Assembly: GCA_963842955.1 (NCBI GenBank) | Contig: CAWJIJ010000004.1 | Location: forward strand, 1 to 29,683 | Reading direction: 5' to 3' | DNA length: 29,683 bases | Source of the DNA: JARFQW01 sp963842955 | GTDB taxonomy: Bacteria > Pseudomonadota > Gammaproteobacteria > Steroidobacterales > XN24 | Part shown: positions 1-7,742 of the stretch, piece by piece | How the letters are laid out: each line of letters starts with the position of its first letter | Position numbering within the stretch: the first letter of the stretch is position 1 | The notes under the pieces: model-generated | Seen by the model: only the letters and a program-made list of their open reading frames with translations | What the model was told of the DNA's origin: nothing | Database searches by the model: none | Position numbers and translations under genes: made by a program

Positions 1-127
1 TCAAGCCAGGAGAAATCGCCGGCTTACGGATATAGGCAGAACTTCCCCGAGCGCGCTCATCAATACACAACCGGCGCCGTAAACGTGAAGACTGTCAGAG
101 CTACTTGGGGCGGGAGAAGGAAGTGCA

Positions 128-496
128 TCACTTCGGACAACGGCTGTTTGTTACAACATCCGTGCCGAAAAACGGCACGCCCTGGTGCGTCTTCCCGGTG
201 ACCCTGATCTCGGTCTCGCCGCATCCAATGCGCAGGTCACGGGCCCGGACGGCCGGCACGAGATCCGGCAAACCGTCCCGATTCGGATCATAGACTCTGT
301 AAGTCCGGGCCCTCCCTTCGCCGGGTTCGAACCTGATCGTCTCCAGGTCCGTCTGAAGCGCATCAAAGCCGAGGTCCGAGAGTGTGCCTACGGAGAACAG
401 CATCGGACTCAGGGGATCGACCCGGTTGCGCGTGTCAAAGGGTTTGATGTCGATGGCAATCTCTTGAACTGGGGACTCGATCGCGGCCCTGGACAC
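128..496 (-). pseudogene. Orphan C-terminal 'IDIKP...NSRCP' domain, probable gene remnant
   Basis: The 122-residue frame is almost entirely one copy of the domain that ends three secreted proteins later in the window (21613-21945, 23473-24144, 25552-25877). Shared landmarks in order are IDIKP, N.VDP, GFDALQTDL, YRVYD, N.DGLPDL, RDLRIGCGE, G.TH.G, G.D.V.N and a terminal RCP. The frame opens with a GTG at 496. An in-frame TAA lies only five codons upstream, and no signal peptide or N-terminal module is present. In the other copies this domain follows an FG-GAP propeller or a beta-helix, so this looks like a detached 3' end rather than a complete gene. A transposase-like HTH ORF lies just upstream on the opposite strand and may mark the breakpoint. 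That link is inference. The homology among the copies is seen directly. Confidence 0.6.
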
Positions 497-642
497 GGCG
501 TCATAGCCTTAATTAATAACTGTTTGGCCAGTATTCCCGGGCGCTGCTTTCAAAAGCGCGTGGCCAATTTCCGCTTCGTGGTCTTGGCCGAGGACTTTCG
601 AACCACTTTGTTAGACGCCATATTGCGTTTGGGAGGTGGGAC

Positions 643-837
643 ATGGCGAGGCAAAAACGATTGAGTGCCGAGCTCAAGCGCCAGGCACTTCGAAGGGCCA
701 GCGAAGCGGGGACGACCGACGCCCTGGTGAGTGAAGAATTGGGGGTCAGCACACGCCAACTGCGCCGCTGGAAGGATGCCGTCAAGGAGCACGGTAGACA
801 TGCCGTCTCCAGCCAACGCGCAAGTGTGTTAGTTTGA
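643..837 (+). CDS. Small helix-turn-helix protein, IS3 OrfA-like or transposase remnant
   Basis: This 64-residue ORF starts at an ATG preceded by GGGAGGTGGG, a good ribosome binding site. It reads like the N-terminal half of an IS3/IS66-type OrfA or a homeodomain-like HTH. A basic start (MARQKRLSAELKRQALRRA) is followed by a DALVSEELGVSTRQLRRWKD helix-turn-helix at about residues 26-45. OrfA proteins are usually 90-100 residues and are followed by an integrase-bearing OrfB. Neither the coiled-coil end nor an OrfB is present here, so it is probably a truncated insertion-sequence remnant. A stand-alone small regulator cannot be excluded. It lies between an orphan domain fragment on the other strand and the phospholipase unit. 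Confidence 0.5.
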   Translation: MARQKRLSAELKRQALRRASEAGTTDALVSEELGVSTRQLRRWKDAVKEHGRHAVSSQRASVLV

Positions 838-886
838 TTGAGCTATTGGCGAAGCCTTCCAACCGAAAGGTTCCTGGAGAAAGCGC

Positions 887-1411
887 GTGAGCCAGTCGAA
901 TGATTCAACCTACTCGCCCGAGGATGTGTCCGGGGCAGGTGGTGCATCCGGGTTGCTGGATCCGTTCCCGGGCCGCCCTGATCGACACAAGCGACCCGAA
1001 CAGCAGCACTTCCCTTTCCTTGGCCTGAAGATCGATTGGGCCGGCCTCGAAGTCACGACGGACGAAAACGGCAACGTTCTTGTTTCGGTGACAAACAGCG
1101 GGAACGCCGTCGCGCCCGCACCGATCGTCGAGATACTTCAGTCGCCTTACAACAGCCTGGCCGCAGTTGAAGTCCCGGCACCAGACGAGTCGCTCTACGA
1201 ACGATGCGGATACGTCGTCTTGCCAGGCCTGCAACCGCGGCAGACATGGATGGGATTCGTGGAATGCAAACCGACCGCTGCAAACACACTACTCATCGTC
1301 CTGTGCTATGAGCCCATCCTGGATCCGCGGCCGACGCCCGACGTTGCATCGGCATCCGCCCCTGAGTTTCGTAAAAAGGTCGACAGCGGCTGGTGGTCGG
1401 CGCCGACTTAG
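887..1411 (+). CDS. Unknown 174-residue protein, first gene of the phospholipase unit
   Basis: I do not recognise this family. The protein starts at GTG 887, with a CTGGAGAAAG ribosome binding site just upstream. It has no signal peptide or membrane segment. Residues 1-45 are polar and Gly/Pro/Asp-rich, probably disordered. Residues about 45-150 look like one beta-sandwich: alternating hydrophobic strands such as GNVLVSVTNSGNAVA and PRQTWMGFVECKPT resemble a CARDB or other Ig-like fold. Its stop is only 24 bp before the zinc-dependent phospholipase C-like gene on the same strand, so the two are probably co-transcribed and may act together. The fold assignment is inference from strand pattern only. 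Confidence 0.65.
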   Translation: MSQSNDSTYSPEDVSGAGGASGLLDPFPGRPDRHKRPEQQHFPFLGLKIDWAGLEVTTDENGNVLVSVTNSGNAVAPAPIVEILQSPYNSLAAVEVPAPDESLYERCGYVVLPGLQPRQTWMGFVECKPTAANTLLIVLCYEPILDPRPTPDVASASAPEFRKKVDSGWWSAPT

Positions 1412-1435
1412 GCAGGACAACTGGAGCACTCTGAT

Positions 1436-3334
1436 ATGCCCGGACCCGCGAGCCATCTTCACATCGCCGAGAAAATCGCCGATTCCTTCAGCTTCTATAC
1501 AGAGCGCGAGATCAAGACCTACAGTTCGGGCATCAACGAAAAGTACTACAAGATGGGTTCCACCGGGCCCGACCTATGGTTCTTCGCGCCTGACTATGAC
1601 GTCATTCGATACAGCGAGATTCTGCTCGAATACGTAAACTCGGTCGTGCAGCCGATCAAAGGCCTCTACGAAGACACGATCAAGCCGGTGGTTGACCAAA
1701 TCCAGGATGTCCAGGAATCCGTCGATGCGGTACTGGACGACCTCACCTGCCAGAACATCTCGAACATTAAGGCGCGCACCGATCAGATTAGCGAGACGAT
1801 CGCGGCCTTGCGTGATTCGTTCTTCGTCAAGATATTTACCGATAGCGTCAATACGTTTGACTTGATGCAACATCCTGTGCACAACGAAGATGAGCCGGAC
1901 GACCCGAAACGCTGGTTCTGGTTCGATATTCTGCATTCCCAGCGAACCGGCGAATTTCTTCGTGCGATGTGGTCCAGAGCGGACACAGACAAGCAGAAGG
2001 CATACGTCCTGGGATATGCCAGCCACTGCGCAGCGGACATAACTGTCCATCCCTACATCAATCAGGCAGTCGGTGGAGCGGGCCGGGCGCACAATCAAAG
2101 GCACCATTTCGTCGAGAATATCCTCGATGTCTGGTTCTACGATGAGGGTTCGACACCGCCAGTTGAAATCATAGATTCACAGTTGCACCTAGAGCTCCCG
2201 TATGGTGAGGAGCTGGACGATGACGGCACGTTACTTGCCGTGCTCAACGGGGTGGCTCAGCCGCGAGACGACCTGTCAGAGATTTTCTCGATGGTCAGCG
2301 AAGCGATGGCTGACACGTTTCCGCAGGATGAGCGGCCGACACGACTTCCCGATGGCGTGACGTCGGCGGAAGACATCAACCTCGCCTACTGGTACTTGCT
2401 GGCGTCGTTCAAAGTGAGTACCGACAGTTACATTCCCCCGCCGCTTTCCCCGACTGAAGGTGTGTTGGAAGCCATCGACGAAGCGATGAAGGAATTCTTG
2501 AAGACAGCGTCCAATGCGCCAACACCGCCAGGCAGCGCCCCTGACATCTGTTACGCCCTTTGGAGCTCGGACTGCGACTTTTCTCTCGCCGCCCTGGAGG
2601 AATGGCTGAAGCACCTGTGGGACAAACTGGTGTTCCTGGCAGAATTGATCGCATGGGCCGCTGAAATGCTTGTAGAGCTGTTCAAGCTTTTGGTCTGTAC
2701 CATCACGGCGCCGCTGAAGGCCACGGTTTCGGCACTTCTCTGGATCATTCAGTCGGCGCTGCTCGACATACTCGAAGAGATTCGTCACGCCCTCGCCCTT
2801 GCGTCTATCGTGCACCCGACGTCGGATTGGGTACGGAACAACCCGATCGCCACTGAGATTACCTCACTCCACAACAAGTTCGTGGTGGATTCGAAGCGGC
2901 AGAACTATCCGCGACGCGCGCAGGAGTCGAACGAAGGTTTCCTCAGCTACCCGTCGACATCGGTCGAGGGTAAACCGACGGTCGCCGGCCCGTATCCGGC
3001 CGGCGCCAATCCGCTCGATGTTCTCAATGGGGTTGCTGCGGCGAACGTTGGCGGTGAAGCGTTATATACGCAATATGAGAACGCGGCCAATCCCGATGAA
3101 CATCGCGAAATACAGTTCAGTAACGCCGGGAAAACGACCTACTCGACCATCGACCTTGGCAGGAAACTTTTCTTCGACCTTGTCGGAAACGCGGGCGGTT
3201 TGATTCCTGACTGGAACCTGGATGCCGATCGGGGCTTTCAGTACAAGAACTGGACGGTTGAGAACGAGGACGATTGGGGAACGCTTCACTGGGACTCCGA
3301 CGGCGACATCGTGCCGGAAGAATGGCATCAATAG
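1436..3334 (+). CDS. Zinc-dependent phospholipase C-like protein
   Basis: The 632-residue product carries the landmarks of the Zn_dep_PLPC family (prokaryotic zinc-dependent phospholipase C / S1-P1 nuclease fold). These are an N-terminal SHLHIAEKI (His7, His9), GSTGPDLWFF at 41-50, GYASHCAADITVHP at 193-206 (His197, Asp201, His205 as likely metal ligands) and NQRHHFVENILDVWFYDE at 220-237 (His223/224, Glu227, Asp231). The first 240 residues fit this domain. The remaining 390 residues are unassigned and include a long amphipathic/hydrophobic helical stretch near 395-460. No N-terminal signal peptide is visible. Classic members hydrolyse phospholipid head groups, but long members with extra domains are poorly characterised, so the substrate is unknown. 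It follows a 174-residue gene by 24 bp, and a purine-rich CTGGAGCA precedes the ATG. Confidence 0.8.
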   Translation: MPGPASHLHIAEKIADSFSFYTEREIKTYSSGINEKYYKMGSTGPDLWFFAPDYDVIRYSEILLEYVNSVVQPIKGLYEDTIKPVVDQIQDVQESVDAVLDDLTCQNISNIKARTDQISETIAALRDSFFVKIFTDSVNTFDLMQHPVHNEDEPDDPKRWFWFDILHSQRTGEFLRAMWSRADTDKQKAYVLGYASHCAADITVHPYINQAVGGAGRAHNQRHHFVENILDVWFYDEGSTPPVEIIDSQLHLELPYGEELDDDGTLLAVLNGVAQPRDDLSEIFSMVSEAMADTFPQDERPTRLPDGVTSAEDINLAYWYLLASFKVSTDSYIPPPLSPTEGVLEAIDEAMKEFLKTASNAPTPPGSAPDICYALWSSDCDFSLAALEEWLKHLWDKLVFLAELIAWAAEMLVELFKLLVCTITAPLKATVSALLWIIQSALLDILEEIRHALALASIVHPTSDWVRNNPIATEITSLHNKFVVDSKRQNYPRRAQESNEGFLSYPSTSVEGKPTVAGPYPAGANPLDVLNGVAAANVGGEALYTQYENAANPDEHREIQFSNAGKTTYSTIDLGRKLFFDLVGNAGGLIPDWNLDADRGFQYKNWTVENEDDWGTLHWDSDGDIVPEEWHQ

Positions 3335-3675
3335 AACCGGCACCGGAGTCCCGCGGAAACTCCATCTGAATAGCGACTCCTGGGGCAATCTCGCCGCCGC
3401 ACTGACTGTCCGGCCCGGGTCGAAGACAGCCGGCTGTCCGGCTGCATGAGAGCCCAACCCGGCCACTGGACACCCTGTTCGTTTACGATCAGAAGCGGCC
3501 TGTTCCTGATGATTGGTAGGCCGATTCAGTGGACACGCAGCCAGGATGGTAATGTGCCTGAGAGGTGTTGGAGCTGTTCCAACGCGAAGCCCAGGCTGCC
3601 GGGCCGCCAGTTCAGTCTCGAAGCGGTGCGGATGTCGGAGGGCAGCCACGCTTCGTAAGAGTCAGAGATCGATCG
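3335..3675. other. Intergenic region with no recognisable feature
   Basis: About 340 bp separate the converging phospholipase-like gene and mmuM. Short open frames cross it on both strands, but none has a credible ribosome binding site plus a recognisable domain. I see no tRNA, clear terminator or dispersed repeat of the kinds found elsewhere in the window. Confidence 0.5.
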
Positions 3676-4632
3676 TCAGGAGCCGGCGCAAGGTTCCTTG
3701 TCGCCCCTTACGAGTTCCCTGACCCGGGCGATGTGTTCCGGTCCGATCCGGCAGCACCCCCCAACGATGTCCGCCCCCAGCGAGAGCCATTCTCCTGCCA
3801 TGCTCTGAAAGTCCTGCGGATCGGAGATGCCGGACCAGGTCCGGGTTTCGGCGTGGTAGGCCTCACCGGAATTGGGATAAACGATGATGCGTTTCCCTGC
3901 GGCCGTGGAACGGAACAGCCGGATGAGGTCGGAGATATACGCAGGCGCCGTGCAGTTGGCGCCAACGGCGATAACGGCGGACAGATCGTTGAACAGCGCG
4001 GCAGCCTCGGCCACCGGCGTTCCGTCCTGCAGGTGGGCGGCGTCCCGGCAGCAGAACGAGACCCAGGCTGATTTGTCTACGTCGGCCAGCAGTTCCGCGA
4101 CGATGCTCAACTCACGTCGGCTGGGCATGGTCTCCATAGCCAGCAGGTCGGCCCCGCTCTCCGCAAGCAAGGCAAGCCTCGATTCGTGAAACGCCCGGAT
4201 GCGGGCATCGTCGGCATCGTAGATCCCCGTGTACTCCGACCCGTCAGCCAGAAAGGCGCCATACGGACCGAGGCTGGCGGCGACGAGAACAGGGCGATCA
4301 TCATCGGGTCGTTCCTCCCGATGTACGTCACGGGCCCGAATGGCCAGATCCACGGACATGCCCAGAAGGTCTTCGGCACCGGCGCGGGTCAGACCTGCGC
4401 TCACGAAACCCTCGATGCTGGCCTGGTAGCTGGCTGTGGTGATGATGTCCGCGCCTGCACGCAGGTACTGCAGGTGGGCCTGCACGATGGCTTCCGGATC
4501 TGAAAGCAGGATGCCTGCAGACCAGAGTTTCTGATCGAGGTCGCAACCCAGGTCTTCGAGCACGTTGGAGAGTCCCCCGTCGAGGACCAGCGGCCAGGAC
4601 AGCGCGTCGACGTTCACGGGTTCTCTTTCCAA
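3676..4632 (-). CDS. mmuM: Homocysteine S-methyltransferase (MmuM-like)
   Basis: The product is 318 residues, the normal size for a stand-alone homocysteine S-methyltransferase TIM barrel. It transfers a methyl group from S-methylmethionine or S-adenosylmethionine to homocysteine, giving methionine in the cytoplasm. Visible family marks are LVLDGGLSNVLEDLG near the N-terminus, DIITTASYQAS at about 62-72, ASLGPYGAFLADGSEYTG at about 119-136, METMPS at 166-171, VGANC with zinc ligand Cys227, and IVGGCCRIGPEHI with the Cys293-Cys294 pair. The frame opens with TTG at 4632. A GTG at 4617, five codons in, has a better spaced GGAAAGAG upstream and may be the true start. The gene is transcribed away from the DUF6090-like gene. 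No riboswitch was recognised upstream. Confidence 0.93.
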   Translation of the reverse strand: MEREPVNVDALSWPLVLDGGLSNVLEDLGCDLDQKLWSAGILLSDPEAIVQAHLQYLRAGADIITTASYQASIEGFVSAGLTRAGAEDLLGMSVDLAIRARDVHREERPDDDRPVLVAASLGPYGAFLADGSEYTGIYDADDARIRAFHESRLALLAESGADLLAMETMPSRRELSIVAELLADVDKSAWVSFCCRDAAHLQDGTPVAEAAALFNDLSAVIAVGANCTAPAYISDLIRLFRSTAAGKRIIVYPNSGEAYHAETRTWSGISDPQDFQSMAGEWLSLGADIVGGCCRIGPEHIARVRELVRGDKEPCAGS

Positions 4633-4703
4633 CCGGGGTTCCGAGGTTCGTCACAAGGTATCGGCCATCTTATCAGCGGGACGTCATTCTCGATTCAGGC
4701 TCC

Positions 4704-4722
4704 AGGGACACTTGGTGTCCCT
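4704..4722. other. Perfect 8-bp inverted repeat between divergent genes
   Basis: AGGGACAC, a 3-base loop TTG, and GTGTCCCT form a perfect short hairpin or operator-like dyad. It lies in the 282-bp divergent space between mmuM and the DUF6090-like gene. No T-run follows, so it is not a standard terminator. A regulator-binding role is only a possibility. Confidence 0.35.
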
Positions 4723-4914
4723 GCGCTCTTGCTCGGTAAGACAATGGATCTCTAGGGGCCAGGCGGCGCGAGGCGTTCGCGAACTCCGATGTCAGCCGAT
4801 CCGACGCCAGGCGAGGGGATCGGACCCTCCTTCGATCCTTTGTGTTGGTGTTCCGTAACGCGGACCTGTAAAACTGAGGCACGAACAACAATAAGAAAAA
4901 AGGACTTTCACACG

Positions 4915-5688
4915 ATGTTTCCCTTCCGAAGCGTCCAGGGATGGGCACCCATGCGGCGCGCCGTCTTCGAGTTCCTGGTGATCGTCATCGGCGTGCTGGT
5001 GGCCCTGGCGGCGGACGAGTGGCGACAGACACGGGCGGAGCTCCGGGATCTCGAAGAACATCTCGCCAGCGTCCTGGATGAGGTGCGGGATAATCTGTCC
5101 AATGTCAGCGTGGTGCGAGGCGGCATCAGCGCGCGGAAGATTGCCGGTCTGGAGACCATCATCGCCCACCTGGAATCCGGCGATACGTCGGTGTCCGACC
5201 CGGACGCACTGCTGAAAGCCCTGGCGGACAGCGCTGCTGTCTGGCGGCCGTTCGTTTCCCGGAACCGCTTCGACGCGCTCAACACCTCCGGGCTCCTGCG
5301 TCTCGCGGTCGGCGACGAACTTCGTGATGTCCTGGCGGGCACCTACGAGGTGCCCGAAACCCTGCTGGACCAGGTCGCCCTCATACAGGGCGACTATCCC
5401 ATTGTCGTGAACGAGATCATCCCGTCCACGTATCAATCGAGTCTCAGCGGCATGCGCAGCTACATCGTCGAGGGAACCGCACCGGAGATTGCGCTGGACA
5501 TAAGTGCGGACGACGCCGTTGAACTCATCCATGCGGACCGGACCCGCCTGCTGCGGCTGGCCCGGGGCGAAGCGGCCGTGGCCACCGCCGTCTGGTATGC
5601 CCTGACCCGCATCCAGGCGGATTTCCGGGAACTGGAACCGCTGCTGGCCGACCGGGTCGGTGTGCTGTCGGAGGCGGAGAGTATCTAG
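4915..5688 (+). CDS. Single-pass membrane protein, DUF6090-like
   Basis: I chose the ATG at 4915 because an AAAAAAGGA purine tract precedes it and the product then begins MFPFRSVQGWAPMRRAVFEF. The longer open frame upstream is low-complexity noise. The 257-residue protein has a single membrane helix at about 15-35 (FEFLVIVIGVLVALAADEW), directly followed by a charged helical region (RQTRAELRDLEEHLASVLDEVRDNL) and more helices. The 'EFLVIVIGVLVAL..DEW' start followed by a helical periplasmic part is typical of the DUF6090 family, whose function is unknown. It converges with the downstream peptidase gene, with about 42 bp between stop codons. Export and one-TM topology follow from sequence; no activity can be assigned. 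Confidence 0.7.
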   Translation: MFPFRSVQGWAPMRRAVFEFLVIVIGVLVALAADEWRQTRAELRDLEEHLASVLDEVRDNLSNVSVVRGGISARKIAGLETIIAHLESGDTSVSDPDALLKALADSAAVWRPFVSRNRFDALNTSGLLRLAVGDELRDVLAGTYEVPETLLDQVALIQGDYPIVVNEIIPSTYQSSLSGMRSYIVEGTAPEIALDISADDAVELIHADRTRLLRLARGEAAVATAVWYALTRIQADFRELEPLLADRVGVLSEAESI

Positions 5689-5730
5689 CCTGAGCTTCTG
5701 GCCAGTGGTCGGCACCGGGTCAGCCGCTGT

Positions 5731-7464
5731 CTACCGCGACACCCGGGTATACGCGCGCCGCCCCAGATACAGACGGTTCCCGTCGCACTTCATATAGGTG
5801 CGCGTGTGGGGCCAGTGCCAATTCTCGAGGCCAACATCCTTTTTGTCGGTGGTCGTACCGACGCCTTCATGATCGATGATGGTTCTCCGGCTCACCGTGT
5901 CCGCGACATTCTCGGGAATCATCGGAACGCCCCCACCGGGACGGGTTCCGGCCGGGGCGAGTTCGACGCAGCCTCGCAGCGTGCCCCGATACTCCTTGAT
6001 GATGGTCATTGCGCGCCCCACCTGGATAAAGTCTACGTTGGCAAAGCTGTGCGTGAACGCGCCGCTAGGGAAGAACCGGGTGAGTACCCGCCCCCCGGTC
6101 GGTGCGGTGGTTCCCAGCATGCTGGCTACGGACTCTTCATCCATATTCCACAGCCCCGGAAGACACTCGGGCATGTTGCGGCGCTCCGAACAGCGGCAGT
6201 CGATGATTTCGGACAACGCATAGGAAAACTCGGCCTTCTCGGCGCCCCGTCGCCTGAGACTGGTCAGGACGAGCGGGATATCCACGGGGTCATGACAGTT
6301 GCCCTCGACCTCGATGCCGGCATCCCAGTCACTGGCAGGGTTTCCGAGGATGGACAGCGACGCATGAAAGTTTTCGCCTTCATCGGCGGCCGCATTGAAC
6401 CGGGCGTTGTACCCGGCCGGCAACTCGAGCCGGGCCACGTTGAGCCGATGCGGTTTCACCGGCGCAATCTCGAATGCCCCTCCCGACATCTCCAGGACAA
6501 TCTCGGCATTCCATGAAACGTCTGCTTCAGAGGGAAACGTGCCGCCTCCCGGGTCTTTTACGCTGCTGTGAAAGTGCCGGAAGTTGAACAGATGAAACGT
6601 CTCATCGATTTCTGCGTCATCCAGGTATTCGAAGTACGTTTCAGGCGTTTCGCTGTTGTCGTAGGCCTCATCCAGCAGCCTGACCGTGTCCTCCAGCCCG
6701 TGCATATGCGCGTACTGCTGCAGGAAGACGAAGGCCCTGTACGGCTGCAGAAAGTCGCGCCCGTCGAGATCGAATGCTGCCGAATGTTTGTGCTCGTGGT
6801 TGTCGTTCGGATAAATGTTGGACTGCAGCAGGGTGGCGCCGCTTTCGCTCCACCACCGGTCATGGGCCTCGAAGCCGTCTTCGGGGAATCCTGCAATGTT
6901 CTCGTACTCGAAGCAGTGGCTGGTTTCGTGGGCCACGACCGCCTTGAAATGGCGGCGCATCTCGGGGCCCCAGGCTCCGAAACCGGCCCTCGGCGTGACC
7001 TCCATCCAGCACTGATCGCCATCCGATTGGTAGGTCCAGGCCGGATGGTCGGGCATGTCGTTCCGGTCCGACAGGACCAGGTAGAGGTCGCTATCCAGCG
7101 TCCCCAGCGTCAGCAGCAGGGCAAGGCTGTCTTCAAAGGCCTCGAACGCCTCGTCGATAAGCCCCTGGCGGCCGATATTCGGCTCTGCGCCCCAACTGTG
7201 GGGAGTCACGACGTAGGCTGTGATCTCGGGACGGGAGTGGACCCAGCAACCCAGCCCCCCGACGCCATCGGCCCCTTCCAGATAGCGCTCAAGGATACGC
7301 CGACCCTGGATCGAAGGGTCCAGTCCGAAGGATTCGCAGGATTGGGCGGCTGCGTGGGCAGATCGCAAGGGGAGCATGGCCAGGCACGCCAGACCCAGCA
7401 GCATGAGCCACCCGCGGGGTTCTGCCAGCGGGCGCAGCTTCATTCGATGTGGGCATCCGGACAT
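5731..7464 (-). CDS. Secreted gluzincin-like metallopeptidase
   Basis: The 577-residue product has an N-terminal signal peptide: basic MKLRPL, a hydrophobic LMLLGLACLAML, then an AHA-A cleavage site near residue 38. The start could be residue 1 or Met8. The key motif is VVAHETSHCFE, an HExxH zinc site at His179-Glu180-His183. It is followed 24 residues after the second His by WWSESGAT, where Glu207 is a good third zinc ligand. This spacing matches gluzincins (thermolysin/M1-like clan MA). The region after about residue 300 is beta-rich and contains paired cysteines (CRCSERR...C), suggesting an accessory domain in an oxidising compartment. I cannot match it to a named peptidase family. The substrate is unknown. 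It converges with the DUF6090-like gene, and the propeller lipoprotein gene lies upstream on the same strand. Confidence 0.72.
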   Translation of the reverse strand: MSGCPHRMKLRPLAEPRGWLMLLGLACLAMLPLRSAHAAAQSCESFGLDPSIQGRRILERYLEGADGVGGLGCWVHSRPEITAYVVTPHSWGAEPNIGRQGLIDEAFEAFEDSLALLLTLGTLDSDLYLVLSDRNDMPDHPAWTYQSDGDQCWMEVTPRAGFGAWGPEMRRHFKAVVAHETSHCFEYENIAGFPEDGFEAHDRWWSESGATLLQSNIYPNDNHEHKHSAAFDLDGRDFLQPYRAFVFLQQYAHMHGLEDTVRLLDEAYDNSETPETYFEYLDDAEIDETFHLFNFRHFHSSVKDPGGGTFPSEADVSWNAEIVLEMSGGAFEIAPVKPHRLNVARLELPAGYNARFNAAADEGENFHASLSILGNPASDWDAGIEVEGNCHDPVDIPLVLTSLRRRGAEKAEFSYALSEIIDCRCSERRNMPECLPGLWNMDEESVASMLGTTAPTGGRVLTRFFPSGAFTHSFANVDFIQVGRAMTIIKEYRGTLRGCVELAPAGTRPGGGVPMIPENVADTVSRRTIIDHEGVGTTTDKKDVGLENWHWPHTRTYMKCDGNRLYLGRRAYTRVSR

Positions 7465-7742
7465 TACGTGGTCCGCGCTTGTGCCAGAAGCCCAAGTATA
7501 GGAGCCAATCGTGACCCGGGGTGGTTACTGGCCCGTAGCGCCGTGTGCCGGGTCGGCAGAGGACCTTAAGGCCTTTGCTCCATCCGCCCGGCCTCACACC
7601 GGGCTTTGCTTGGCCTGCCCGCATCTGCCCAGGACCTCAAATGGCGGCCCTATTTCACCGGGTTTGCCGGAAACCGGCGAGTTCATGCCGGAGCTCGACT
7701 ACTGCCTATCGAACTCCGGCACCAACACCCCTAACAACACCC

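Noticed and set aside
30..115. Possible degenerate GTGAA..CTGTCA element downstream of the orphan domain
   Set aside because: Only one arm (ACGTGAAGACTGTCAGA) is vaguely similar, with an insertion, and no opposite arm is visible.
4789..4914. Upstream start for the DUF6090-like protein
   Set aside because: The extra 42 residues are low-complexity and have no ribosome binding site; the ATG at 4915 has one and places the membrane helix at the N-terminus.
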